Shown: piece by piece, positions 1 through 5,432 of the stretch | Layout: every line of letters begins with the position of its first letter | Numbering within the stretch: the stretch's first letter is position 1 | Origin: Bacillota bacterium | Lineage (GTDB): Bacteria; Bacillota; Bacilli; Lactobacillales; Aerococcaceae | Assembly: GCA_023442905.1 (NCBI GenBank) | Contig: JAEZWY010000097.1 | Coordinates: 1-5,432, forward strand | Length of the DNA: 5,432 nt | Direction: 5' to 3' | Program-made: the position numbers and the translations under genes | Notes under the pieces: generated by a model | Told to the model about the DNA's origin: nothing | Databases searched by the model: none | The model's input: the letters and a program-made list of their open reading frames with translations, nothing else

Positions 1-62
1 TCTGATAAAATGAAACAGCGAATACGAATACTATCGAATATAAATAAAAGGATGAATCAATT

Positions 63-1106
63 ATGGCAAAAGAGTATAATGTAGCAATTGTCGGAGCAAC
101 AGGTGCAGTTGGGGAACAATTACGTCACTTAGTTGCAAAAGCAAATTTCCCAGTAAAAAATATTAAACTATTAGCATCAGCACGTTCAGCGGGTAAAGAA
201 TTACCAGTGGGCGATAAAAACTATGTTGTTGAAGAATTGACAAAAGATGCTTTTGAAGGTGTGGATATTGCCTTCTTCTCAGCTGGTGGAGACCGTTCAA
301 TCGAATTTAGCCAAGCAGCTATTGATGCCGGTGCAGTCGTCATTGATAATACATCTGTCTTCCGGATGGATGAAAATACACCTTTAGTAGTGCCAGAGGT
401 AAACCCACAAGCATTGAAAAATCATAATGGCTTGATTGCTAACCCTAACTGTTCAACAATCCAAATGGTTGTGGCTTTAAATCCAATCCGCGATGCCTTT
501 GGGTTAGACCGTGTGATCGTGTCTACTTACCAAGCGGTATCAGGTGCAGGGGCGACAGCTATTGAAGAAATGCGTCAACAATACCGTGATATAGAAGCAG
601 GTAATGATATTCAAACGCCTGGCATCTTACCAGTTGGTGGTGATGAGAAACATTATCAAATGGCTTACAACGTATTGCCGCAAATCGATAAATTCCAAGA
701 CAACCACTATACTTATGAAGAAATGAAAATGACCAATGAAACCAAAAAAATCTTAGGTGATGAAACGATTGGGGTATCAGCGACTTGTGTGCGTGTACCG
801 GTTGTTTACGGCCACTCAGAGTCTGTTTACTTTGAAGTAGATAATGATGACGTGACACTTGAAGATATCCAAAATGTTTTACGAGACGCACCTGGTGTTG
901 TATTGGAAGATGATATCAACCAACAACTTTACCCTCAAGCAGTAAATGCTGAGAAGAAAACTGAAACATTTGTTGGCCGTATCCGTAAAGACTTAGACTT
1001 CCCACGTGGTTTCCATATGTGGGTTGTTTCTGACAACTTATGGAAGGGTGCTGCGTTGAATTCAATTCAAATTGCAGAACAAATGGTAGCTGATAAATTA
1101 ATCTAG
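63..1106 (+). CDS. asd: Aspartate-semialdehyde dehydrogenase
   Basis: This cytoplasmic enzyme reduces L-aspartyl-4-phosphate to L-aspartate-4-semialdehyde with NADPH, the branch-point step to lysine/diaminopimelate, threonine and methionine. The N-terminal nucleotide-binding loop GATGAVGEQL is at residues 11-20. The catalytic cysteine is C130 in NPNCSTIQ, followed by Q157 in STYQAVSGAG and by R244 and H251 in TCVRVPVVYGHSE. The C-to-Q (27) and R-to-H (7) spacings match those I recall for the E. coli enzyme. At 347 residues it has the usual length of the Gram-positive form and appears complete. The ATG is well placed: the Rossmann strand begins at residue 6, and an AAAAGGAT ribosome binding site lies at 46-53. 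In Bacillus subtilis asd heads asd-dapG-dapA-rnjB; here rnjB follows asd directly, with a terminator between them. Only 62 upstream bases are visible, so regulation cannot be judged. Confidence 0.97.
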   Translation: MAKEYNVAIVGATGAVGEQLRHLVAKANFPVKNIKLLASARSAGKELPVGDKNYVVEELTKDAFEGVDIAFFSAGGDRSIEFSQAAIDAGAVVIDNTSVFRMDENTPLVVPEVNPQALKNHNGLIANPNCSTIQMVVALNPIRDAFGLDRVIVSTYQAVSGAGATAIEEMRQQYRDIEAGNDIQTPGILPVGGDEKHYQMAYNVLPQIDKFQDNHYTYEEMKMTNETKKILGDETIGVSATCVRVPVVYGHSESVYFEVDNDDVTLEDIQNVLRDAPGVVLEDDINQQLYPQAVNAEKKTETFVGRIRKDLDFPRGFHMWVVSDNLWKGAALNSIQIAEQMVADKLI

Positions 1107-1110
1107 TTTA

Positions 1111-1119
1111 TGTTATACT
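1111..1119 (+). promoter_or_regulatory. Possible extended -10 promoter element
   Basis: TGTTATACT fits the extended -10 pattern TGnTATAAT with one mismatch. The -35 region 17 bases upstream (TGATAA, 1091-1096) is poor, as extended -10 promoters can tolerate. A start near 1126 would place the 5' end only a few bases before the terminator hairpin at 1132. The product would then be either a very short terminated RNA or a leader that reads through into rnjB. It may be a chance match in AT-rich sequence just after asd. Confidence 0.3.
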
Positions 1120-1131
1120 TAAGCTAGCGAT

Positions 1132-1174
1132 GTGCGGGCAATGTGGCGAAGCGTCATTGCACCGCACTTTTTTT
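1132..1174 (+). terminator. Rho-independent terminator after asd
   Basis: The arms GTGCGGGCAATG (1132-1143) and CATTGCACCGCAC (1155-1167) pair over 12 base pairs with a single bulged base. The 11-base loop can form a further small CG/CG pairing. Seven T residues follow at 1168-1174. It lies 25 bases after the asd stop and should end the asd transcript, separating it from rnjB. Confidence 0.9.
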
Positions 1175-1186
1175 GAGTGAAAAATA

Positions 1187-1258
1187 TATCCGACCTGACT
1201 AACAATTTGCGTCAGTTTGGATACAGGCTGCACTAACTATTTAGCGTGCATCCAGACT
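1187..1258 (+). promoter_or_regulatory. rnjB leader with two alternative hairpins
   Basis: The central segment at 1211-1223 (GTCAGTTTGGATA) can pair upstream with 1187-1199 (TATCCGACCTGAC). That pairing gives 13 positions with one mismatch and one G-T wobble around an 11-base loop. Its 3' part, AGTTTGGAT (1214-1222), can instead pair downstream with ATCCAGACT (1250-1258), enclosing an inner stem GCA/TGC plus CTAA/TTAG (1230-1249). The two folds exclude each other. The downstream hairpin ends 24 bases before the rnjB ribosome binding site. No run of T long enough for a terminator follows it. The pairing is seen directly; a role in controlling rnjB is inference, and the dyads could also be DNA operators. 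Confidence 0.4.
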
Positions 1259-1259
1259 T

Positions 1260-1265
1260 TATAAA
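1260..1265 (+). promoter_or_regulatory. Candidate -10 element for rnjB
   Basis: TATAAA matches the sigma-A -10 consensus at five of six positions. No recognisable -35 lies 16-18 bases upstream (CTATTT region). A start near 1272 would give a leader of about 24 bases before the ATG and would leave the upstream dyads in promoter DNA rather than in RNA. rnjB needs some promoter after the asd terminator, but this one is weakly supported. Confidence 0.25.
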
Positions 1266-1282
1266 AATAAACCCAATATATT

Positions 1283-1288
1283 AGGAGG
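1283..1288 (+). promoter_or_regulatory. Ribosome binding site of rnjB
   Basis: A perfect AGGAGG lies 7 bases before the ATG at 1296. This fixes the start codon and suggests efficient translation. Confidence 0.9.
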
Positions 1289-1295
1289 CAATAAT

Positions 1296-2999
1296 ATGAG
1301 TGATATTAATATCATCGCTCTGGGTGGTGTCCGTGAAAACGGGAAAAACATGTACCTAGTCGAAGTTGACGAAGCAATCTATGTCTTAGATTGTGGTCTT
1401 GTATACCCACCAGATGAATTATTAGGAATTGATATGATGATTCCAGACTTTACATACTTAAAAGAGAACCAGGACCGTGTAGCAGGGGTATTCTTAACCC
1501 ACGGCCATGCGGATGCGATTGGTGCTTTGCCGTATTTATTAAAAGATATTCAAGTACCCGTATTTGGTACTGAATTAACAATTGAATTAGCGAAAATTCA
1601 AACGAAGAAAATTGGCTTGAAGAATTATCAAGACTTCCATATTATTTCAGAAGACAATGAAATTGATTTTGGGAATGTCGTGATTAAATTCTTTAAAACG
1701 ACTCACTCTGTACCAGAATCAGTAGGGATTGAAGTATCTACACCAGAAGGTTCAATCGTTTATACTGGTGACTTCAAGTTTGATATGACAGTTTCAGATG
1801 CATATAAGACAGACTTTTCGCGTATTGTTGAAATTGGCCGTGACGGTGTATTCGCCTTACTATCAGATTCAAATGCAGCAGAAAATATGAAACCAAATGC
1901 AACTGAAGTTGAAATTGAAAAAGGTTTGTTGAAGGAAGTGCGTAACGCTAAAGGTCGTGTTATTGTCGCAGCAGTGGCATCAAACTTAATGCGTATTCAA
2001 CAAGTTTTAGATGTTGCAAGCAAACTTGGTCGTCGTGTTTTCTTAGATGATACTGAATTAGAAGAAATTATTGACGTGGCTATTCGCTTAGGCAAACTAT
2101 CAATTCCATCAAAAGACTTGATTACCAACTTGAAAGACCTTGGTCGTTTTGAAGATCACGAAATTATTTTCCTAGAAACTGGAAAATCTGGTGAACCATT
2201 AACTACCTTACAAAAAATGGCTTCAAGTCGCCACACAACAGTATCAATTAAAGACGGTGACAAGGTCATTATCGTGACAACACCTTCTTATGATATGGAA
2301 AAAGTGGTAGCAGAAACTAAAAACGATGTTTACCGTGCAGGCGGGGAAGTGGTTGAATTAGCGCAAGCTTATGATTCAAGTGGTCATGCGAGTCCAAAAG
2401 ACTTACAATTAATGATCAGCTTACTGAAACCAAAATATGTGGTTCCAATTTCAGGTGAATACCGTCTAATGTCAGCCCACAAACACTTGGCGACAGAGGT
2501 AGGTATTCCAGAAGAGAATGTCTTCTTATTAGACAAAGGGGATATCTTGACCTATAAAGATGGCAATATCCATATCGGTGGTGCTGTACCAGCTTCAAAC
2601 GTATTGATTGATGGTTCAGGTGTTGGAGATATTGGTAATATTGTTCTTCGCGACCGCCGTATCTTATCTGAAGATGGTATCTTCTTAGTTGTCCTAACCA
2701 TTTCGCGTCGTCTAGGTAAAATCTTATCTGGTCCAGAAATTATTTCTCGTGGTTTCATCTATATGAAGGCTTCTGAAACCTTATTAGATGAATCAAAAGC
2801 CGTTGTCGTTGAAGTGACTGAAGAAAATCTTAAAGACAAGAACTTTGAATGGTCTAAATTGAAAGGCGACATCCGTGATGCACTAAGCAAGAAATTGTAT
2901 AGTGAAACACAACGCCGTCCGATGATTTTACCAGTCATTATGGAAGCTTCAAACTACCATCCTGACAAAAAAGATAAGAAAAAAGGGAAACAAAACTAA
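1296..2999 (+). CDS. rnjB: Ribonuclease J2 (beta-CASP metallo-beta-lactamase family)
   Basis: RNase J proteins process and degrade RNA in Firmicutes; J2 works mainly as the partner of J1 in a J1/J2 complex and is much the weaker nuclease. The metallo-beta-lactamase fold begins at once (IIALGGVRENGKNMY, residues 6-20). The metal motif, HxHxDH in active enzymes, reads HGHADA (69-74), so the last histidine is alanine. H137 (TTHSVPES) and D159 (YTGDF) remain. The beta-CASP insert covers roughly 185-355, with SDSNAAE near 190 and TGKSGEP near 295. SGHAS (H364) is kept, but the later motif reads PISGEYR (384-390), with serine where J1 has histidine. A C-terminal domain (about 440-555) ends in a lysine-rich tail. 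The 567 residues are near the usual 555. The degenerate HGHADAIGA and the asd neighbourhood both point to J2 rather than J1. It is probably co-transcribed with the membrane protein gene 11 bases downstream. Confidence 0.93.
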   Translation: MSDINIIALGGVRENGKNMYLVEVDEAIYVLDCGLVYPPDELLGIDMMIPDFTYLKENQDRVAGVFLTHGHADAIGALPYLLKDIQVPVFGTELTIELAKIQTKKIGLKNYQDFHIISEDNEIDFGNVVIKFFKTTHSVPESVGIEVSTPEGSIVYTGDFKFDMTVSDAYKTDFSRIVEIGRDGVFALLSDSNAAENMKPNATEVEIEKGLLKEVRNAKGRVIVAAVASNLMRIQQVLDVASKLGRRVFLDDTELEEIIDVAIRLGKLSIPSKDLITNLKDLGRFEDHEIIFLETGKSGEPLTTLQKMASSRHTTVSIKDGDKVIIVTTPSYDMEKVVAETKNDVYRAGGEVVELAQAYDSSGHASPKDLQLMISLLKPKYVVPISGEYRLMSAHKHLATEVGIPEENVFLLDKGDILTYKDGNIHIGGAVPASNVLIDGSGVGDIGNIVLRDRRILSEDGIFLVVLTISRRLGKILSGPEIISRGFIYMKASETLLDESKAVVVEVTEENLKDKNFEWSKLKGDIRDALSKKLYSETQRRPMILPVIMEASNYHPDKKDKKKGKQN

Positions 3000-3004
3000 G
3001 GGGG
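2998..3004 (+). promoter_or_regulatory. Ribosome binding site overlapping the rnjB stop
   Basis: AAGGGGG starts inside the TAA stop codon of rnjB (2997-2999) and sits 6 bases before the ATG at 3011. The arrangement supports translation of the membrane protein from the rnjB transcript and possibly coupling to it. Confidence 0.7.
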
Positions 3005-3010
3005 TCCGGC

Positions 3011-3616
3011 ATGAACGCGTCACAAAAATTAGTAGTCTGGGTTGAAGGATTATTATTTGTCATCCTGGCTTTATTAATTGAAAGCATCTTCCCAGAAACC
3101 ATTACAAGTTTTAATATTACCGTAGCGATTTCATTAACCCTATTGGTTTTCTATTCATATAGAAGAGGATCAACAGCGGGCTTTATCGCTGGTGCTGTAC
3201 TTGGTGCAGCAGTCGGGTATTTACAAGTAGAGAATGTGCAAACAGAGTGGATGGTGCTAGTGGCTAGTGCAATCCAAGCAGCTATGGTTGGTTTATCAGG
3301 TAAATTTGCCCGAAATTTACAACGGACTTTATTCAACCGCCGTATGTCTAGTGTATACCTAAACCTGATTACCGGGACAATCATGACTTTTGCCGCATTC
3401 TTCATCCTTAAATTCATCTTTAATCAATATGTGCTAAATATTGGTCAAGTGGCTGACGGTACATATGCGATGAATATGTTATGGTCATTCTTGGCTAACT
3501 TAGCCTTAGCTTTAATCATCCTAGTAATCATCTTGAACGTATCATCGAAATTTTGGATTCCAAAGAATACGCCATATATTTCGCGCAAAGAACGTTCGCG
3601 TTTATTGAATGACTAA
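3011..3616 (+). CDS. ThiT-like ECF transporter S component, six-helix membrane protein
   Basis: ThiT is the substrate-binding membrane subunit that works with the shared EcfA/A'/T module to import thiamine. Six hydrophobic segments are visible at about residues 8-27, 35-50, 54-71, 80-97, 116-138 and 152-176, the number expected of an ECF S component. Family likeness is seen in QKLVVWVEG (5-13), YRRGSTAGFIAG (50-61), an acidic residue before helix 4 (E79) and WSFLAN (158-163), whose N163 could match the ThiT binding-site asparagine. The length of 201 residues is close to the family's. Two regions differ from ThiT as I recall it. SFNITVAIS (33-41) replaces the usual GGS/SxS-type stretch. In helix 5, TFAAFFILKF (126-135) lacks the aromatic and histidine residues that contact thiamine. 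Substrate is therefore uncertain, and it could be a ThiT relative with another ligand. The C-terminal tail is basic. It lies 11 bases after rnjB, and no TPP riboswitch is visible. The assignment is from memory of the family, not a search. Confidence 0.6.
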   Translation: MNASQKLVVWVEGLLFVILALLIESIFPETITSFNITVAISLTLLVFYSYRRGSTAGFIAGAVLGAAVGYLQVENVQTEWMVLVASAIQAAMVGLSGKFARNLQRTLFNRRMSSVYLNLITGTIMTFAAFFILKFIFNQYVLNIGQVADGTYAMNMLWSFLANLALALIILVIILNVSSKFWIPKNTPYISRKERSRLLND

Positions 3617-3649
3617 CTCGTTCATCATATCTTGTAACAATAAATAGTA

Positions 3650-3713
3650 AGTAAGAGCAAACAACTAGTCCTTGGCATTTTCAATTGGCCACCTTGTTTG
3701 CTCTTTTACTTTT
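3650..3713 (+). terminator. Hairpin terminator or attenuator before cls
   Basis: AGTAA plus GAGCAAACAA (3650-3664) pairs with TTGTTTGCTC plus TTACT (3694-3703 and 3706-3710), giving 15 base pairs with a two-base bulge. The 29-base loop contains a small inner stem, TGGC/GCCA. T-rich sequence, TTTTACTTTT, covers 3704-3713. It begins 33 bases after the stop of the ThiT-like gene, so it most simply terminates that operon. Its end is only about 3 bases before the cls ribosome binding site, which leaves no room for a cls promoter after it. Confidence 0.7.
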
Positions 3714-3715
3714 AA

Positions 3716-3722
3716 AAAGGGG
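3716..3722 (+). promoter_or_regulatory. Ribosome binding site of cls
   Basis: AAAGGGG lies 5 bases before the ATG at 3728 and directly after the T-rich tail of the hairpin. The A-run just before it (3714-3718) could pair with the T-run at 3710-3713 or 3704-3707. Confidence 0.7.
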
Positions 3723-3727
3723 AAAAC

Positions 3728-5176
3728 ATGGGATTATATATTTTTTATGGGATTTTAATTCTTTTAGTGTTAAATACCATCGCCGCAGTTATTACCGTCC
3801 TTAGACAAGACCGTCCTGTGGCGACTATTTGGGCTTGGTTATTGGTGCTAATATTATTACCGGGTGTTGGTTTTATTATTTATTATTTTGTTGGTCGAAA
3901 GATTTCCGACCAAAATATCTTTAGGATTCGTAACCAAGAAATTTATGGTTTAAATGGTCTAAAAGAAAAGTATTTAAATAAAGATGGTAAACAGAAAAAT
4001 GTCAACCACTATCCACGTGGCATTCAAAAGATGATGCGTGTCTTGTTTAAGAGTGACTATTCAATCTTGACTGAAAACAATCATGTCGAAATCTTTATTT
4101 CAGGCCAAGAAAAAATGGACCGACTAGTTGCGGATATCTATGCCGCAACAGATTCAGTGCATGTCCAATACTACATCTTTACTGATGATGAAGTGGGTAT
4201 GCGGGTAGTAGACGCCTTAATTGACCGGGCCGAAGCGGGATTAGAGGTCAAATTGATGGCTGACGCAGTGGGTAGTCGTTTTCTAAGTAAGAAATCAGTG
4301 AAACGCATGGAAGAAGCAGGGATACAGTTTGAAAGTTTCTTCTCAAAAAGTCCCTTCTTTATATTTAATTTTCGTCTAAACTGGCGTAACCACCGTAAAA
4401 TTGTGGTGATTGACGGTTTAGTCGGTTATGTTGGTGGGTTTAATGTTGCCAAAGAATATATTGGTAGAGGACCTTTAGGTTATTGGCGTGATACCCATTT
4501 TCGGATTACAGGAGATGCTGTCAAAACTTTACAAAGCCGTTTTATGGTAGACTGGTTTGCTTCTAAGAAAGCAAAACCAAGTGATTTTGACCATGAATAC
4601 TTTCCTAATCCAGAAATCATAGGTGATATTGCGATGCAGATTGTCTCATCGGGTCCAGACGAAGAATCTGACCAAATTAAAATGGGTTACCTACAAATGA
4701 TCAATATCGCTGAAGAATATATTTATATTCAAACACCTTATTTTATTCCCGATGAAGCGGTATTTGAGGCAGTGGAAATGGCTGCCTTATCAGGTGTAAA
4801 AGTGCATATTATGATACCTTCGAAACCTGACCATCCGCTAGTTTATCGGGCTACGGAATACTATGTAAAATCCTTATTACCAGCAGGTGTCCATGTTCAT
4901 AAATACCGTGAGGACGGATTTTTACATGCCAAAACAGTGTGTGTTGATGGTCACGTAGCTAGCGTTGGTACAGCAAACTTTGATATTCGAAGCTTTGCTT
5001 TGAATTTTGAAATCAATGCCTTTGTGTATGACCGAAAACTTGTTGCCCAACTAGAAGAAATTTTCCAAAATGACTTAAAAGAATCTACTCAAGTAGATAT
5101 GGATTATTTTGAAAACCAAACAAAATGGAAGAAATTCCGTCAAGGGTTCTCGAGATTGTTCTCACCAGTTTTATAA
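3728..5176 (+). CDS. cls: Cardiolipin synthase (phospholipase D superfamily)
   Basis: This membrane enzyme condenses two phosphatidylglycerol molecules into cardiolipin and glycerol. Two N-terminal transmembrane helices (about residues 3-24 and 33-55) form the usual hairpin anchor, with the family stretch DRPVATIWAWLLVLILLPG at 28-46. Two phospholipase D domains follow. The first HKD motif is in NHRKIVVIDG (H222, K224, D229), followed by GGFNVAKEYIG and YWRDTHFRITG. The second is in LHAKTVCVDG (H400, K402, D407), followed by GTANFDIRSF. Both sites are intact. The 482-residue length is that of Gram-positive Cls proteins, and the C-terminal FSPVL-type ending is complete. It starts 111 bases after the ThiT-like gene, behind a hairpin, so it is either a separate unit with an unseen promoter or is expressed by read-through. 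It converges on the minus-strand gene at the right edge. Which Cls paralogue of the organism it is cannot be told from this window. Confidence 0.96.
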   Translation: MGLYIFYGILILLVLNTIAAVITVLRQDRPVATIWAWLLVLILLPGVGFIIYYFVGRKISDQNIFRIRNQEIYGLNGLKEKYLNKDGKQKNVNHYPRGIQKMMRVLFKSDYSILTENNHVEIFISGQEKMDRLVADIYAATDSVHVQYYIFTDDEVGMRVVDALIDRAEAGLEVKLMADAVGSRFLSKKSVKRMEEAGIQFESFFSKSPFFIFNFRLNWRNHRKIVVIDGLVGYVGGFNVAKEYIGRGPLGYWRDTHFRITGDAVKTLQSRFMVDWFASKKAKPSDFDHEYFPNPEIIGDIAMQIVSSGPDEESDQIKMGYLQMINIAEEYIYIQTPYFIPDEAVFEAVEMAALSGVKVHIMIPSKPDHPLVYRATEYYVKSLLPAGVHVHKYREDGFLHAKTVCVDGHVASVGTANFDIRSFALNFEINAFVYDRKLVAQLEEIFQNDLKESTQVDMDYFENQTKWKKFRQGFSRLFSPVL

Positions 5177-5188
5177 TAGGCAAAAGAA

Positions 5189-5218
5189 AAAAACCAGCTA
5201 TCTGATTAGCTGGTTTTT
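5189..5218. terminator. Bidirectional Rho-independent terminator
   Basis: AAAAACCAGCTA (5189-5200) pairs with TAGCTGGTTTTT (5207-5218) as a perfect 12-base-pair stem around a 6-base loop, TCTGAT. The 3' T-run serves cls on the plus strand. The upstream A-run (5187-5193) becomes a T-run on the minus strand and serves the convergent gene ending at 5257. Confidence 0.92.
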
Positions 5219-5256
5219 GCGGTGTTATGGAATTGTTGGTGATAACGATGATTAAT

Positions 5257-5432
5257 TTAATCGGCGTAAACTGAACGAACAGCCATGATTTCATCTACTT
5301 TAATAATCCGCATAACATCATTATCAACATCTTCAAATAGGATAATGTCTTTATCTGTATATTTTGACCGGAAGATACCAAATAAAATATCTTTGGTGTT
5401 CATAGAACCGATTTGACGAGTAACGGTAATAT
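5257..5432 (-). CDS. Unrecognised protein, C-terminal 57 residues only (partial)
   Basis: Reading the minus strand from the right edge gives an open frame of 57 codons that ends in TAA at 5259-5257. The start lies outside the window. The visible part begins ITVTRQIGSMNTKDILFGIF and ends DEIMAVRSVYAD. It is acidic and alternates hydrophobic stretches (DILFGIF, DIILFEDV, VMRIIKV, IMAVRSV) with short turns, which suggests a small all-beta fold such as an SH3-like barrel. There is no transmembrane segment or known catalytic motif. The residue pattern reads as a real protein, the frame stays open to the edge, and a bidirectional terminator lies 38 bases beyond the stop, all supporting a real gene. 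I do not recognise the family and assign no function. Confidence 0.7.
   Translation of the reverse strand, partial: ITVTRQIGSMNTKDILFGIFRSKYTDKDIILFEDVDNDVMRIIKVDEIMAVRSVYAD

Noticed and set aside
39..44. TATAAA as a -10 element for asd
   Set aside because: A start near 51 would fall inside the ribosome binding site, and no -35 is present at the right distance; the true promoter is probably outside the window.
559..891. Minus-strand open frame of 110 codons inside asd
   Set aside because: It lies wholly within asd on the opposite strand, its composition is typical of an antisense shadow (rich in H, F, L), and no convincing ribosome binding site was found.
1130..1180. 16-codon plus-strand open frame across the asd terminator (MCGQCGEASLHRTFFE)
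   Set aside because: There is no ribosome binding site before the ATG, and the sequence is fully explained by the terminator hairpin.
2416..2758. Two minus-strand open frames inside rnjB (2416-2598 and 2552-2758)
   Set aside because: They are antisense to conserved rnjB sequence, with low-complexity basic translations and no recognisable domain.
3151..3417. Minus-strand open frame inside the ThiT-like gene
   Set aside because: It is antisense to the hydrophobic helices of a better supported gene and has no protein-like features.
3617..3727. T-box or other known riboswitch before cls
   Set aside because: The T-box consensus AGGGTGGNACCGCG is absent, the region is too short, and a simple long hairpin explains it.
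5224..5246. GTTAT/ATAAC dyad between the bidirectional terminator and the minus-strand stop
   Set aside because: It has only five AT-rich pairs around a 13-base loop and is likely to arise by chance.
5085..5294. Minus-strand open frame of 69 codons across the cls end
   Set aside because: It runs through the bidirectional terminator and overlaps the 5257-5432 gene in another frame; the latter has a more convincing protein sequence and a terminator in the right place.

Overview
The window looks like chromosomal housekeeping DNA from a low-GC Gram-positive bacterium (Firmicutes), most likely a member of the Lactobacillales. This rests on the AT-rich coding sequence, strong AGGAGG-type ribosome binding sites, Rho-independent terminators, an RNase J2-type protein, and a close asd/rnjB association like that in Bacillus. 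The genus cannot be fixed from the sequence alone; an Aerococcus-, Carnobacterium- or Enterococcus-like organism is a guess.

Layout: (1) 63-1106 (+) asd, aspartate-semialdehyde dehydrogenase, followed by a strong terminator at 1132-1174. (2) A 120-base leader between that terminator and the next gene, holding two mutually exclusive hairpins. (3) 1296-2999 (+) rnjB, the RNase J2 paralogue with a degenerate metal-binding site. Eleven bases later comes (4) 3011-3616 (+), a six-helix membrane protein resembling the thiamine ECF-transporter S component ThiT but without several expected ligand residues. (5) A long hairpin at 3650-3713 that ends almost at the Shine-Dalgarno of (6) 3728-5176 (+) cls, cardiolipin synthase with two intact HKD motifs. 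(7) A bidirectional terminator at 5189-5218. (8) The C-terminal end of an unrecognised gene on the minus strand (5257 to the window edge), convergent with cls.

The genes do not form one pathway: they cover amino-acid and cell-wall precursor synthesis (asd), RNA processing and decay (rnjB), probable vitamin uptake or a derivative of it (thiT-like) and membrane lipid synthesis (cls). Only rnjB and the thiT-like gene look tightly co-transcribed. No mobile element, CRISPR array, tRNA or rRNA was seen, and there is no gene-free stretch above 300 bases. I found no convincing new system. The most interesting points are the rnjB leader, the ligand-depleted ThiT-like protein, and the hairpin abutting cls.
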